From: Sipunculus nudus
Taxonomy: Eukaryota > Annelida > Sipuncula > Golfingiida > Sipunculidae
Direction: 5' to 3'
NCBI GenBank assembly: GCA_026874595.1
Contig: CM049320.1
Location: 3,971,464-4,035,463, forward strand
Length of the DNA stretch: 64,000 nt
Shown: positions 1-14,800 of the stretch, piece by piece
Position numbering within the stretch: the first letter of the stretch is position 1
Layout of the letters: every line of letters starts with the position of its first letter
Made by a program: the position numbers and the translations under genes
The notes under the pieces: generated by a model
What the model was told of the DNA's origin: nothing
Databases searched by the model: none
Seen by the model: only the letters and a program-made list of their open reading frames with translations

Positions 1-288
1 AATGTTATCCTTTGCTTCCGCTAGATGTCTCTGCCAGTAACTTTAGCAGCCTGAAAAGACACACCGACAGACAAAATTATTCTTCCTCTTATTTTGTCTA
101 TGAATAGGTATGCAAAAAAGTTTGTAAAAGTATATTATACGAGTTTTCATTTATTCAGCAAGCACCGTAATTCATTTACATTTATCCTGAACATCCGATG
201 CCATACGTAAATATGCGGATACTTATTTCTACTGGGTTGAGTAAAATTCTTTTTTAAAACTAATAATTATCTTTTGAAATATGTTTAG
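1..288. other. Intron left of the first receptor exon
   Basis: AT-rich sequence leading into the acceptor TTTAG at 284-288. I see no signal peptide or other coding exon here, so the receptor start codon probably lies beyond the left edge. Confidence 0.6.
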
Positions 289-582
289 ATCTTTTACCAA
301 AGAACCCAATGGCTTTTACTGGCGATGACGTTGTGCTCACGTGCTTGCTGACGTCAAACGAAGGCCCAGGACCAGCCAGTAAGGTGTCGTTTATCCATAA
401 ACATAAAGTACTGACACCAAGCAGTCGTGTGGAGGTACACGTGGTCGACAACGGCACGGTGCAACTCACCTTACGTCACGTGACAACTGACGATCAAGGG
501 ACCTACTATTGTGCTACAGGTCACCCGCCCTGGTGTCATTCAGGTCACCAGCAGTGTGCACACCAACACCTGCAGGTGTTCA
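289..582 (+). CDS. Receptor exon: N-terminal Ig domain
   Basis: Begins with the last two bases of a split codon after TTTAG and ends at TTCA|GTGAGT. The translation has the Ig B-strand cysteine (VVLTC), the strand E pattern GTVQLTL, and the F-strand signature DDQGTYYC, closing with LQVF typical of strand G. An N-terminal Ig domain before the cytokine-binding module is the gp130 arrangement. The internal ATG at 309 is not a start, because the frame stays open upstream to the acceptor. Confidence 0.85.
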
Positions 583-3500
583 GTGAGTAAAATTTGAGGA
601 ATATTAACAATATTTACTTCTTTCATAGGTTAAACTAGCTGATAAACCCAGTAAGCGGGCTTTTTTAGGGTAGGAGGGGAGGTCAGGAATGTTGGCTCAA
701 TTTTTTATCCTAAAAGTTGAAATAAAATATAGATATTCAATGGGATACTGTTTCAATAAGATATGTTCAAATATTTTAAAGCTATTTTGTGGCGTTGTGC
801 TCGCTGCAAGATATTCATACATCTGTATGTCTACATTGAAGACCTGGTCAGTGATGATGTTAACATTTGCAAACCGGAATTAGCGCGGATTATTCAGATT
901 CTCGAAGATCTTTGATTTTTTACATATATGATTATTGTTAGACGTATAAAGGACCCATTGATGTAAAGAAGATATGAAGATGAATTGAATGTATGTTAAA
1001 AGGCAAGACAGCTGTTACTAAAGAAAGAAACGGGAATATGCACACCTCTTTAGTTGCAGAAGGGGATCCTAGGAAGTCGGGACCATACTCCTCATCCACC
1101 TGCACCACCCCAACCTTTTTCAGCCGCCACCTTTTTTAAGGGCTTCAGACCAATTTTTGCGGTCAGAAATTATGTGTACATAAAAATTTATTAATTCTCA
1201 TATCGACGAGGTCACTGCAGGAACAATTTACTATAAAATGAGGTATGGCACAGTGCCATACGTTACGGGGTTTCAGAGAACATTGAGGACAAAAGTAGAT
1301 AAAACTTCCTTTTGTAAGTATTAGATGGTGACGTTCGTTTTACACGAACTCGGTCACTCTGCGCAGAATCGCAAAAGGACGACTCTGCCGGTTAAGGTTT
1401 ATGCGATTGAAATATAAAACCAACAATCCTCTGAGGTTCCAAATACACCAGCGGCGTAGGCATAAATGTAATGAAGAGGTTAGTATAGTCCGTTCAAATA
1501 CATTGGATAAGAATTGTTTCAAGGCAAATTACATAAAAAAGGGTGTTTTGTGGTAACGACTTCAGGATATAAGTAATGATCTGGAAGCGTGCGCATGTGA
1601 AATGTTTCCTTGATTTTAAAGTTTGACAGTTAAGACAAGTAGTCCCGACCGTCCAAGAGTGCCTAACTGGAAGAGGTTCGTTTTGAGAAGAAACATGGTG
1701 TCATTAAATGTTATTAAATTCTCCCCCATTTTTAGAAACCAACCAAATATAGCATTAACGTGTTTTGTGTGTAAACACCTGCAGTTATTCATATAGATTG
1801 TATACCTTACAGACTGGTACAATGAGCTCAATTGTGTCTCGCCGAATTTTGAACGCCTGGAATGTCACTGGAACTGCCCAAATGATTTCAGGTGGGAGTA
1901 TAACATCCGCGCCGCCTGGTGAGTGCCGCATTCACTACTGATATTCCCCTGTTAGTAACCAAGATGATGAATTCGTGTAAACATATTCCTGTGAATCCGA
2001 TTCTTGATTTTGCTATTGTTAGGCTACGTGCACCGGCAAGATACACAAAAGCAGCATGGAGCGGCAAACATAGATGCGAATGGTCCTTCCAACACATGAT
2101 TGTGAATAACTCGGTCACATTTCTGGGAATAAGGGAATTCGTGCTGAACTTTTCAGTGTCAGCATTTCATGAAGATGGATATGAGCTAAAAACTCAAGAA
2201 CACCAGGTTGTCCCGAAAACTGTGGGTAAGAGGGGGCCAAAGCAAAGAATATGGTTCTCTTATTACATAATTGGTTGAATTTTGCTCCCCCTTCGTTCCC
2301 GCTTCATCGACAGTGAAGCGCGAGCGCAGAGGGAGCACAATTTAACCTGTTACTTAATAAAAGTAAAATATAGGCCGATGGTAGATAACACGCGAGTATT
2401 TCTTATTTACAATTCACATCAGTCTGAAATGTTTGCCACTTATCCATCCAAGTTCATTGCTGATCACATATGAAAGTAGTTTCACTCATATTTCAATATA
2501 AATAATACACCTTGCATATTTAAAGAAGCACGTGGTTCACACACCTCGCTTTCCCTTTTCTTTATTATATGATTGACTGAAACACAGAAAAAAAACAACC
2601 TTCCAGTAACTAAAACGCTGTACGTCAACTTGGCATTACCACCTTATTTTTTACATTTTACAGCATGTCATATTTATAATTGGGGAAAAAAATATATGTA
2701 TCGTTCTGCTGATTCCCCGCTCCTATTCTTCGTGGATCAATTTGTTTCTGTAATTGAAGACTAGGTCCTTTGTAATGTTGCTAAATTGTTCTATGGCACA
2801 AATTGCCTATAAGAATTCTGAAAGGTACCTGGATCAAGTGTTGAGCAAATACACCTTTTTTTTAAAAAAAATACAGCATTTTTTTTGTATTTTTAGACAA
2901 GCCGGCAAAATTCCACGTATTATGTCTCGATCGGTAAAGAAAAAAAGAAAAGAAAATATAGATCTTATCATAAACCAAAAGCTTTATTTCCTCATTTCTC
3001 AGTAAAACCAAACAAAACAAGAGACTTGAACGTCACCGCTATTTCAAGCAGACACATGACCTTGACCTGGAGACATCCGGATGGACTCGGTCCTGACGTA
3101 TTATCGCTAAGATACCAAGTGAGGTATACTGAGAAGAGTCAACATGGCCGCCCCAAGGTTGTACACATTTAATGGCTTATCTTAACGATTGTTTATTTTT
3201 TAAAAGGTATACCATTAATATTATCATCTGTATGAAGCTTCATCCCGTTTGTGTACATTTGTATCTTTTACATTTATTTAAAGACGAGAAATTTGGTAGA
3301 AATTAAAAAAGAGTCAACTTTTGAAACAACGATCGGCATCATCTGCTTATGTAATATTTAGGATCTACAGTTCCTGTTTAAGAGTACATGTACCTTAAGA
3401 CAGGACATGAGAGAGTAGAACAGCGCAATGACGACCCAGAAACATTTTCTATGATGATACATAAGAAATCATTTTTTTAGTTGTGTCTCGTTTGTCACAG

Positions 3501-6500
3501 TCAAAAGCATCTGCTGGTAGTAAAACCAGATATACGCTGAGAGACCTCCGCCCAGGAACCACATACCTAATAGAGGTGAGAGCGAGGCCCAGGAAAACTG
3601 GCAAGTGGAGCGAGTCGGCCAAGATTGAAGTTATCACCAAAGAAGAAGGTAGTGTACATTTTACCAGGACTCAATGTGACTTTTATTTTAGGCAATTATT
3701 TGACTTAGCTTATATAGTGGTGATGACATATATAGAATGTGGGGGTCTCTGTTTATCAATTCATATATATTAATAGATGATCATATTTCATGCTATTTAA
3801 TTTACTGAGCGGGCTCTGAATGCGATGACCAACAAGTTAAAGCCTCTCGAGCTCATTCAGTGTCTGTTGCGTTTATTTTTTTATGGTTCAAAATAGGTTT
3901 AATAATACCCTTATACATCCATACATATATAACTGCGTAGGGCAGACTGTTTATTTATTCCATCTGTATAGATATTATCTATTTTAAATATAGACAAAGA
4001 CGTTCAGGGGCCGATCCAGGATTTAGGAAAAGGAGGGGTTCAACCCAGATGTCACCAGGTCCCAAAAAGCGGATCCAGGCCGCAAAATTTGGTCTATACC
4101 CCTTACAAAAAAAAGTTGCGGTGGCTGAAGGGAGGGGTGGGGGGGGGGGGGCGACCCCCGGGACATCTCCCCTGGATCCGCTTCTGACGTAAATGACATG
4201 ACAACCTCAACCACCAGCGTGCAAAATTAAGTATAACGAGTTGAACTTCGAATGCAAGGATTTATAAAGTAAAGACTTTGAAATAAAGACTTTATAATAA
4301 CAGGACATGTTTCTGTTTGGTCCACCAGGTTATTTATAAATGCAATTGCAACAGAACTGATGGGTCACGTGTGTATTCATGGAGCGAAGTTTGATGTTAT
4401 GACGTGTGTTTATGTGTCTCTTACCGAACGCACGGTAATGGAAAGATGGAGAAAACATGAGATTTAATGCAGCAAGTCATACACAGGCTACCCTGTCAGT
4501 TCTGTATGTTTGTTAGTATTTATCCAGAAAATAAACATCCGAGAGTTTTGTTATTCCCATTAGAATTATTATGGTTCTGCAATATTGCTTGGTTTTGGAT
4601 TACAGTGGTACTACACGTTCTATAAGTAACATTTTAGTTTGAGAATATTCATGAAGCATATTTAGCAGACTGAAGCGTTAATGAGAAAAAAATGTATCTT
4701 TTAGCTCCATTGGTTCCCCCTGCCGTTTTCATGACTTTCTCTGTTCCGGACTGTTATGGAACTTGTCTGACTCTGGATTTATTCTGGAAGGTAAGTCTAG
4801 TTTCATGTATTTTTTACATGTTTCTAGGGAGAACATGCATTTTTACTAATCTTTATTAAAAAATAATGGTTAAGTAAGTGTTAGGTAACAAATAATGCAG
4901 GGAACATGTCTGGTGAAGTTATTGTAAATATTTATCGAGTCCTAATGTATTACTCCATTTTATTTCATACAATATGGAATAAGTATATTCAATCAATATC
5001 TTTACATTTATTCATTAACTTAAAGATAAACAACGAAATTTATACGGCGGGGCATATCCTGGGCTGCACTGTTAACGTGACAGAGGTAGAGACCGGGATT
5101 TCTGTCATGCTGAAAAATGTAAACTGCAACGATGGTCACGTGGTATATGGCAAGCGACACGAGAAACGGCGTTATCTCTTGAAGCTGACGGCTTCAACTA
5201 AGATTGGAACCTCCCCGCCAGCTCAAGTGAACATTCCAGATGAAAAAGAACGTGAGGGCGTTTGAGGTTATAATAAATGTTAGAGATATATATTGAATTT
5301 AAACTTTGAAGCTACATGCCAAACTAAAGATGCAACGAATGCAGAACATGAATGCGAAAACATACACGCTTGTTGCACTGTTTATTTGATCAGAAAATGA
5401 AAGTCAAAGATTAACAGTTCCAAACGGCAAGGGTAGAACCCCTGAAACTCTTACGCAAATGTAAATCCTGAATTTACTGATACATATTCAAATTTTAATT
5501 TCCATGATTTTGCCAGAACAGGTCCTCCGTATCCACAACTGTTGTCCGCTGAGATGACGGCAGATGATTTGGTAACGATACACTGGACCAGACCAAACTG
5601 GGACTATCCCATTGAGAACTACACGATATTTTACTGCAAACACACATTCCATAAATGTAAGGTGCGTCACGTTATATTTCGGCGTATATACACTTTATAA
5701 ATGGTATATATATATATATACCTTTTTTCGATATGTAAATGGTTGTCAATGTTTATGATTCCTCTAATTTGTACTTTAAAGTGTACAATATTATCAATTA
5801 TATTAGGCCTACAATCTATATAATTAACGGTGACATGTTTTCACGATGATTATCACAACTTTATTACCTGCAGTTCATCTAATTATTACATGACAGGCAG
5901 ATATTTGTAACACTTTAAATCTGTATGCTCGTAGAAGTTAAATGTTAAATTAATGAACGCTCGCCTTTTTTAACACATTAATAATCACCCAGACAACGCT
6001 TTACCTCGCAAACCAAAATGTCAGCTTTATATAAAAAATTTATACCAATTTATTAAATGTTTACGGGAACTTTGTCTATCAAATACTTCCTTCACTGGTC
6101 GGCTTTTGCTCAGCCAGCCACAATGTTGTCCGCTAGCTATCATTATTATCTTTAAAATGATTGCAACTGATTGCTAGCCATCTATTTTATGCTTCCGGCC
6201 ACTTGTCAATGGATTGGTCCAAGTTCTTTTCATATAATGATTCTACCATTCATAAAGTTTTCAAAGTTATTTTAATGACAATTGTCAAGTCAGTAAGGGT
6301 CAAACTACCAGGGCATGCACTAGTAATAATGTCACATGGCTACCCTGACTTGCACTAATTGTCAATAAACAAGGCTCAGCTTGAGCTAGCTCGAGCTCTA
6401 AAGACCTGCATCAGCAGGCCACAGTCCAAGATGTCAGTCAAGTCATACCTCATTTCGCAAGCCAATCAGAATTGAAGAATGTGTCACTGAAGTGTGATAT

Positions 6501-9500
6501 AGACAATATACTACATAATTCCGTAAAAAGTAACATTTTAACTGACTATCAACCCCATGTTGGCCATGATAGAACCAACACGTCTTTTTTCTTCAGTTCC
6601 TGGTTGGCGTGCAAACTGAGCTTAGACTTAAATGGCGTCTGGGACTTCGGCCTTGTAGTCAACAAATTTAATGAATTATGAACCTTTTGTGATCTTTAGA
6701 CTATACTAAGGCCTTAAAGATGGGTTGCTTGTTAAACACGTCTACCAATACTTAGTTCTGCTATACATTAATTAACAGAATCTGCAAGCACTGTCTGTAC
6801 CAGGGACACACCAACAAGTGACGATCCGTGTTGACTCGCGAGGTTTTATTTGGTCGATCTCGGCTGAGTCTGGTGTTCATAGCAGTGGGATGAAACCGAA
6901 TCTGCTGAAATGTGTTTATGCGAAAAACAAAGGTATCTAAATGTGCATCATGGTAATGGTATGCCCGTATGGATACCAAGGATTTTGTAGCCAGATTATA
7001 AATTGAATATCTATAACTTGTGGGTTGCCAGTCTGGATTACCCGTTTCTGTCTACAGTAAACGCTCGGACTGACTTTTTGTCGTGTTTATGTAAACTAAT
7101 GAATTATAAATCACTATATCTGGGGAAAAAAAGCCCTCGCTTGAATTTGTGAAAAATATGTAATTTTGGGTATAGCGGCGGCTTTACTCTGTCGTGCAGC
7201 ACAATATTTTTTTCAGTGGATTGCTATTGTTTTTCGCTAACAAAATATCGGGATATATCCTGTTTTCTGAAATGCAGAACCTGACCCAATTCCGTTCACG
7301 ACGCGGACAACAAGGGACAGACAAATGATATTACATTTTAACGTCACGTGCCGCCCCGATGCTGGGTTCCCGAGATATATTAATGTCACCTGGTGCATAA
7401 CAGACCGTTGTCAAGGTAACGAAAACGCATTGTGCGTATAGCAATATCACGTGACGTAATTATCAAAAATAAAAGTATATATATACAAAAGTTAACTTTC
7501 ATTATTTATGATAATACTATAACATCATTATACCGTGTTGAATTTTTACAGATTTTTTAGCGGAGTTATTCTGTTTCCCGTTGAGTAACGGCATTAAATT
7601 AAATAAAATATAAATGGAAACAGAAGAAATTCGATACTTAAAGAATGAAGCTGCATCATTTCTAGATACACAAGAAGAACACACGTTAAGTTGGGATACA
7701 AGGAGCTTCAGAATTTCGCCAACTGAACATTTTACCAACTACTCTGTCGCGGTTACATCTATTGGAGCAGGGGGAGAAAGTCAAAGTTCCGTCACCATAG
7801 AAACACAGCCAACAGGTCAGTGTGTTTGAAAACTGTATTACAAGAATGGAAGAGTGGATGATTTCCATCGTCCTTGTAGAAATCATGATATATTTTTTTC
7901 AGTTACATTATTTTTATGTATCCACGAAAGCAGAGCTTCGCGTCCGCAACCATCGCCGCTGCCGCCGCGTTCATTTCTGGAGGATGCATTTTTTTTCGAA
8001 ACTTGGCATAATTTAAGACTCACTTGTGAAGTGGAGCTCTATCGATTCGGTGTGACCTCTGATCTGTAGTCTTTGAAGAGAGTCCCTCTCTGAGTCTATT
8101 TTGGGTAAAACTAACACAATCTCAGGAGCAGTCTGATGCATCTGCTTTAAATTGTGCATGTCATCTTAGATAGTTTTTTTCTGTTCATGAACCTGGTGCC
8201 GTCAGCTTCAATCGTTTCCCGTGTCGTCTATCCATTCGTCTATTTAAGGTCTAATCATCGTCAAAAATCATGAAAATTACATTTTTCTGAAAAACATCTG
8301 GTTTTATAGATGTTTGCTATATCTATCTTTTCACAAAAACACGTTCCTGGGGTTATATCGTATCAATTAGAAAAATAAGTATTTTAATTCAGATGTCAAC
8401 CCCACGTGGGGTGCAAACAGGACCAACTGTCAGCTCGGCGAGAGTTAGCAGCGTGTAAATTGCTTATTGGTTAACCATGCGCTCGCGGTATTAGGCAAAT
8501 GGTTGATTGACAGGCGTGGGGAAGCCGCGGTCAGTCAGCCGGGAAAGAGCTAATCTTTATTACCGGCACTTACTAATTGGCACTAATTGATACAAACACG
8601 TCCCCCCTATACGCCTAACCCAGAAGTAAACTGTACATCGTACTCCTCCAGTCGCCGAATAACGTCTATGTCACTGCCCTAAAATATGTTAGTGTCACCC
8701 AATAATGGTCCTAGCACCAAGAATATACCCAGAAATATGAATTTACCGATTTACCGGCCGCAGCACAATTTAGCGCGTATATGACTGGTGTAAATAAATC
8801 TAATGAGAGAGAGAGAGAGAGATATGTGTTGCTGCTAGCTATGTAGTGTCTCATATATAATTGTGAGAGGGAGAGACAAGCTGTTAATTGGATTAGGGTA
8901 TATGGTAGTCTTAATGAGAGCGCAAAGTAAACAGAGTGATCGTTCTGATCAGTCACTTCACACCTGACGCGTGCCCCGGCGCGGTAGCCCATGACCTGAT
9001 TACCGATGACCGACCCCTCGGACCAGTAAGCTCCGCCTACTTTAGTTTGACAGTTCTCCAGTTGTCATGATGTCAAATAAAATCCTTTTTTTTTTAACAT
9101 TGATAAAACATTAAATTTTATAATTTATATATTGAAACCGATTCTCATCCGAACATTTAGTGAAAAAATGAAACTGTCATTTGCGCTTATATACTTGTTT
9201 TCCACTCAAAACGAAATTTCTCTTCCCAAACAGTTTTTGGCCGTTTTCTCAAAACAGTATTTCAGGAGACTGTACGGTCTTTAGAGCGATATTTCTCCAA
9301 AACCATCGAATATAGTCTTCAAATTTTGCATAAAGGTAAATCAACAAGTATTCTAAAATGCGTTTTTTTCTTTTACCTACATCGTTTTCAGTGTAGTAGA
9401 AATACGTTATTTAAACGAAATAAGTATTGTTAACAATACACTTTTTTTTAAATTTAAAATTCATTATGAAAAAATGACAATAAATATATAACAAAAAAAA

Positions 9501-11783
9501 AAAAACGCCTGGGGATATTTGTATGTAGTTTCAAATGATACTATGTCCACATACATACCCTATGCCAATTTTGAGATATATTCAATTAAAAAAAAATAAT
9601 TTTAAATCATTTCAAGTTTTTAATTTTCAAAGTGGACACTGTTACACTTTTTAAATATATCTCACCTGATAGAGAATATTCTAAGGATTCTAAATATATA
9701 TACATCACTGTGTCTAAAATTATTATTAATATGAATTCTAAAGCTAAATTAAACCAAGGTTGTTTGACGATGATTAGACCTTAGGTGAAACACCATTATA
9801 TTTCAGGAGTATATTGAGGTATTGGCGTAAAATATACAGGTTATAGAATTTACATGGCTTCCCCAGATATTCGACTGGTGGCGCCACCTGCGTATTGTCC
9901 GTCTATTTGCATATATCAGTAATGGTTTCATATATCGGCCTGAAATCGTACATGTCCATGGATCTTGGTCAGCTTTATCTTTTACACATGCTGGTGGCGA
10001 TACCTTCAATTACTTTTGTGTGGCGTCCAGTCGTGCGTCTTTCTGAGCGAAAACCCCACAAATCTCAATCCATTCAACTTTGTTATACCACTATCCACTG
10101 AACAGACTTGTGGTTCCACCTTCACAGCATATTCAAAGATACGGGTTACACGACAAGACCTATTTAGAGGGTACGATTGCCATAGTCTGGATATACTTTG
10201 ACTTTTCTGATAACAGGAATTGTTAGGCTCTCACCATGCCACACCGCTGTGATTCTGCGGATACACGTTGTCTCTTATCGACTGCTCGTATATTAGTTCT
10301 AGACAGTTTCTTGTTCCAGGTCTAGTTAGGTCCCTTCTATAGTAACCAGGTTTTCCGTCCGTCAAGATGTTTTGGCGCTTTATCTCAAGACAAAAGTTTT
10401 GACGGAAGATTGAGGATCATACGTGTATGTGCACTGCCAAATTTCAGATCCATCGGAAATCCAATTTGGCCAACATAAAGCAATATTAAATTTCCAACCA
10501 CGCGCATTATCACTAGAATCGTTTATGCAATAGCTGTGAAAAGTTTATCGAAGATTGACATTCATAAGAGGATGTGCGCTATCGAATTTTAGGACCCGTG
10601 GGAAATGCCATATATGTGCACCATAAACAATCAAGGAATTCTTTTCATGCGCATAATATGAAGAACCATTCAAGCAGTTACGGTTGAAATGGCTCCCAAC
10701 CAGTTCTACTTTTGATATGTGACGGTTCTGGCTGAGAAATTACTCAATCCCATAAAGGAAAATATAGGGATTCGAGGATCAATGGAGATATTAGACTCAT
10801 TAGAATCTCTGAAGAGGAAATTGTTTTATTTAATATTACTGTCGTTAAACGACCAGTTTCTTTAATCGGCTTGTTGTACCCTGCGCTTCAAGAATATTAA
10901 TAATGATACACATTCCCATTAGTTATACCAATGTACTTTGATATTTCTCCATTTTTCTATTTCTATATTTAACATGTCCTCAACTTTGTAGTTCCCGCCG
11001 ACCCTCCAAGACAGGTGAGGATCAACAGTTCGAAGGACAATCAGCTGATCATCACATGGCTCCAGCCAGAGACACCTAACGGCAGAATAACCAAATATGA
11101 AATCAGCTTACAGCATGTTGTAAGTCTAGCCATTTGATAACTGTCGTTATTTTAAATCTAAAGAACATTAAAACTGGAAGTTTTCTAAAGAATGCAAGTC
11201 TCCGCCTCTCTTTTATTTGGCCAATATTCCGAGGTTCACTGAACAATAAGTAAATTTGTGAAATGTCCATGATATTGTTCCTGAAACTTATCATGTGCCG
11301 GATCCACACCAAAATCTAACCGATTCTTCATTGACCAATCCCCCAAATTCACTTCAAAATTTATGAAATTCCATTCATAAATGCATGAGTTATGTTGTGA
11401 ACAAACACAAGCACAAACACACGAACGGGAATGAACGGCGGAGGCAAAGAAACGGAAATAACAGCCCGGTTGGTCTTCTGTCGGAATCGAAATCATTTAA
11501 CTTAGAAAGCTTAGAACAGGATTAGCAGTCCGTTAATACAATTTGTCATTTCAAAGGTCTTAACGCATAGGCCTTTTGTGTATTTTTGACACTTATATGT
11601 AAACGTGTACACATATAAATCAATGGGATTACTTTTGAAATGGTAAAATTTAAACCAGTAACTCACTCTTTTCGTTCCAACATTTGTAGAGTAAAGGAAA
11701 TAAAATAAAGTTAAAGTTGAAGGAAACTGAATATTATGAGGTAAATCTTCAAATAAACTGAAACCTACTTTTGATGACATTTA

Positions 11784-11837
<54 letters not shown>

Positions 11838-14800
11838 TTGACGTTATCAAAAGTACAGACTTTGTGTGTAATCTAACTGAAAATGGTAAGGAAAGAGAAT
11901 ATATGGAAGAATTCTATGGAAATAGGCATTCAATGCTTATGTGGACCATTATCCCTTCTAAAGACTATCGTAAAATTATGCATGATTTCACTTTTTTTTA
12001 TATGGTGCTTCCATATTTACTCTCTTACAGGGCAGCGACAGAGAGATCAAATACAGCAGCAAAGGAACCGCCGCCATCGTATCATCACTGCCAAGTAATA
12101 CAACCTTCACCGTTGTCGTGACAGCTTACGTAAACGACCACCTGAGGTCGCCATCGAGCATCCCAGTCATAGGGACCACAAAAATAAAAGGTGTAAAAGC
12201 GCTTCGTGGCTTCTTAAATCTTGTCAGCGCCAATAATGCTCACATCGTATCCTTTATTTTAAACATTAATTGGAGATTATGTCAATGTATTTGATTTATA
12301 CATAAATATTAATGTTTGACGTAGAGTCGGTAGAAATGGAAATGTACCTTTTTTCTTCAGTCAATATACACTGAAGCTTCATTAACATGTCAAATGCAGG
12401 GCTTACAATATCTAGTAATAACTTATTTATATTGATGCGAAGTACTGGCTTTACCAGTGAAACTTAGAGTGTTTTAATAATATTTAAAGTATTACAACTA
12501 TTACCTGTATGTTAAATAATGAAAAATATTGTTGCCATGGTTTAAAAAGTAAGCCTTAACCGTCAAGAATATTTTTCTTATAAATAAAAAAAAACAGCTG
12601 ATTGCTGTATACACGAAAGTTTAATTGAACTACATTAAATTTATTAAACCACAACTTTTACTATTTTTACCAAGCACCTGATGAAGTTGGTACTGTTGAT
12701 GTACACACAATATCGACGAGGGAGGACATTTCCCGGATAAATATAAGCTGGTCACCTCCTCGGTATCCTGCAGCATACATTCAAGGGTACCAAATTCAAG
12801 TCCAGCAAGTTGAAAAACTATATGCCATGTACACAAAGATCCAGTGGATAGACATAGTGATTCCATGTAATGGCACGTATTCCGGGTTTGTGGTACAAGT
12901 CACTGTTGCGGCGGTCAACACTTTAGAAGAAACTGGTAGACCCACTACGGTTGAGCACAGGATTTGTCACTTTCTCGGTAAGTGATAGCCGCCGACGGCG
13001 AAGCAACAGTCTCAAAGTCTGCTGGGTCGCCGGCCTACCAAAGGGTTAACTGGGCTTATAGCACGAAACGATCTGTTATTCTTACAAAGAAAATTGATTA
13101 ACATACCGTTGTAACATACCAATTTTCACCTTATGTTGTATGTTGAAAGGCCTGTAATAAAAACAAACATTCTGGAAAGTATGAACCACCTTCAACTTCA
13201 ACAATTGATTCATTTGTCTAGAGAGAACTGTAGCATAAACAGCCCGGTAGACATCTTGCATTTTTCGTCAAGATGTCTTGAATTTGGTGTAATGCATCTG
13301 GTCTGTGTACTATTATGTACACATTTTCACTTCCTAGGTGCAAAATAGTGCTGTGAATTGGACAGTAATGTTTTTTAACTGGGCAAATATTCAATACACA
13401 TAGATGGACTGAACATTAATCAATGGAAATGTGTTAAATCCTGCATTTGTGTATGGAGTGTTTTAATCGCGTTTAACTACAGGGGCAATCTATGGACTCC
13501 ACATTGCGTCAGTCACAAAAAAAAAAAGCAATTGAGAGTCCATCATATGGGCTAGGTAAGTGATAACTGGTAATGGTGTACCTAAAAATATGTCCTCATT
13601 ATTAATTACGATAGAAAAACAATTGCATCTCAGCGCCATCTTGCGTTTCTTTATTGAAACAAAACATTTGAGTAAGGCATTAAAACTGAATAATTCATTT
13701 GTATATATTTGTACATTTGAGTGGATTGCCAACGATAATATTAACATTTCACTACATTCAGCATAAAAATGATTAAAGCTAACGTTTAATCTACAAGATA
13801 GATATCTTAAACTTAAAATTTATTCAACGTTTGAGAAGCAAAAGCGGTAGTTAGTGTAAATAACAGTAATCGTGTTCAAAGGTACCCGATTGTGTCCACC
13901 TTATATAATGCTGACTTCGTTCACATATGAACTTACTAACGCAACCCTGCGTCGATTAGTCTGGGACTATGCATCATCTTATATCAGTCGGCAGCACTTT
14001 TTCACGTTTCCCCACAGAAAAGGAAACTTTTACAGATACATTTATAACACAGTCGCATATACGCACTTGATAGCGCCGGCAAATTGGCCTGACTAATCGC
14101 AACACAAGACTTATGCTTATCTTAAGGAATACATAACTGTCATGCATATATATATATATACCTTTTGCCTAAGATACATTCGGAATCAAAAACTTCAGCA
14201 AAAAAAAAACGAAAATTGCATGAAGGAATTATATATTTTAGACTATATACAATTTATACCTGTATCGAAGGAGGACATTAATACAACAAATATGTTTTGT
14301 GAAGTTGTATCAATAATGACTTAATTGAGCGCTCAGGCTTGCACCCGAATTGGGCCTATATGAAATACAGAAGGATTTCAAACAGATTTTTTATATACCT
14401 TAATTGCACTATAGAACCTGACATGATTATGTGACCGAAGTTATGTTTGAATGAGAAATTGCTGCTTCCAAATAATATATTATGTATAGTGCTTAAATCG
14501 TGTGTGTATGATAGAAGATAACGCAAATTATGTTTACAGATTATTGGTAAAAGCTATGACATTATAGGGTGACTTGACCACACTGACCTGTATATGTAAC
14601 TGCCATATAAATGGAGATCAGTTACATGTCATTATAGCGTTATACATTTATGACTCAATATTGTCGAATTTTAATTGTTAAATATATTGTCAATTCTTTC
14701 AGATATTTAACATATTTGCAATAGTCTAGTTTAACACCATGTTTTTTGTGTGATAGCAAATGTAACCTTTTTAGGAAACAAATATCAATTAATAGTTATT

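Noticed and set aside
7552-7613. Coding sequence between the upstream acceptor and the in-frame exon
   Set aside because: Ends in TAA before the FN3 strand; kept only as an alternative-splicing finding, not as part of the main CDS.
8392-9076. Possible nested insertion flanked by GATGTCAA direct repeats
   Set aside because: No inverted termini next to the 8-mers; an 8-base match over this distance can occur by chance.
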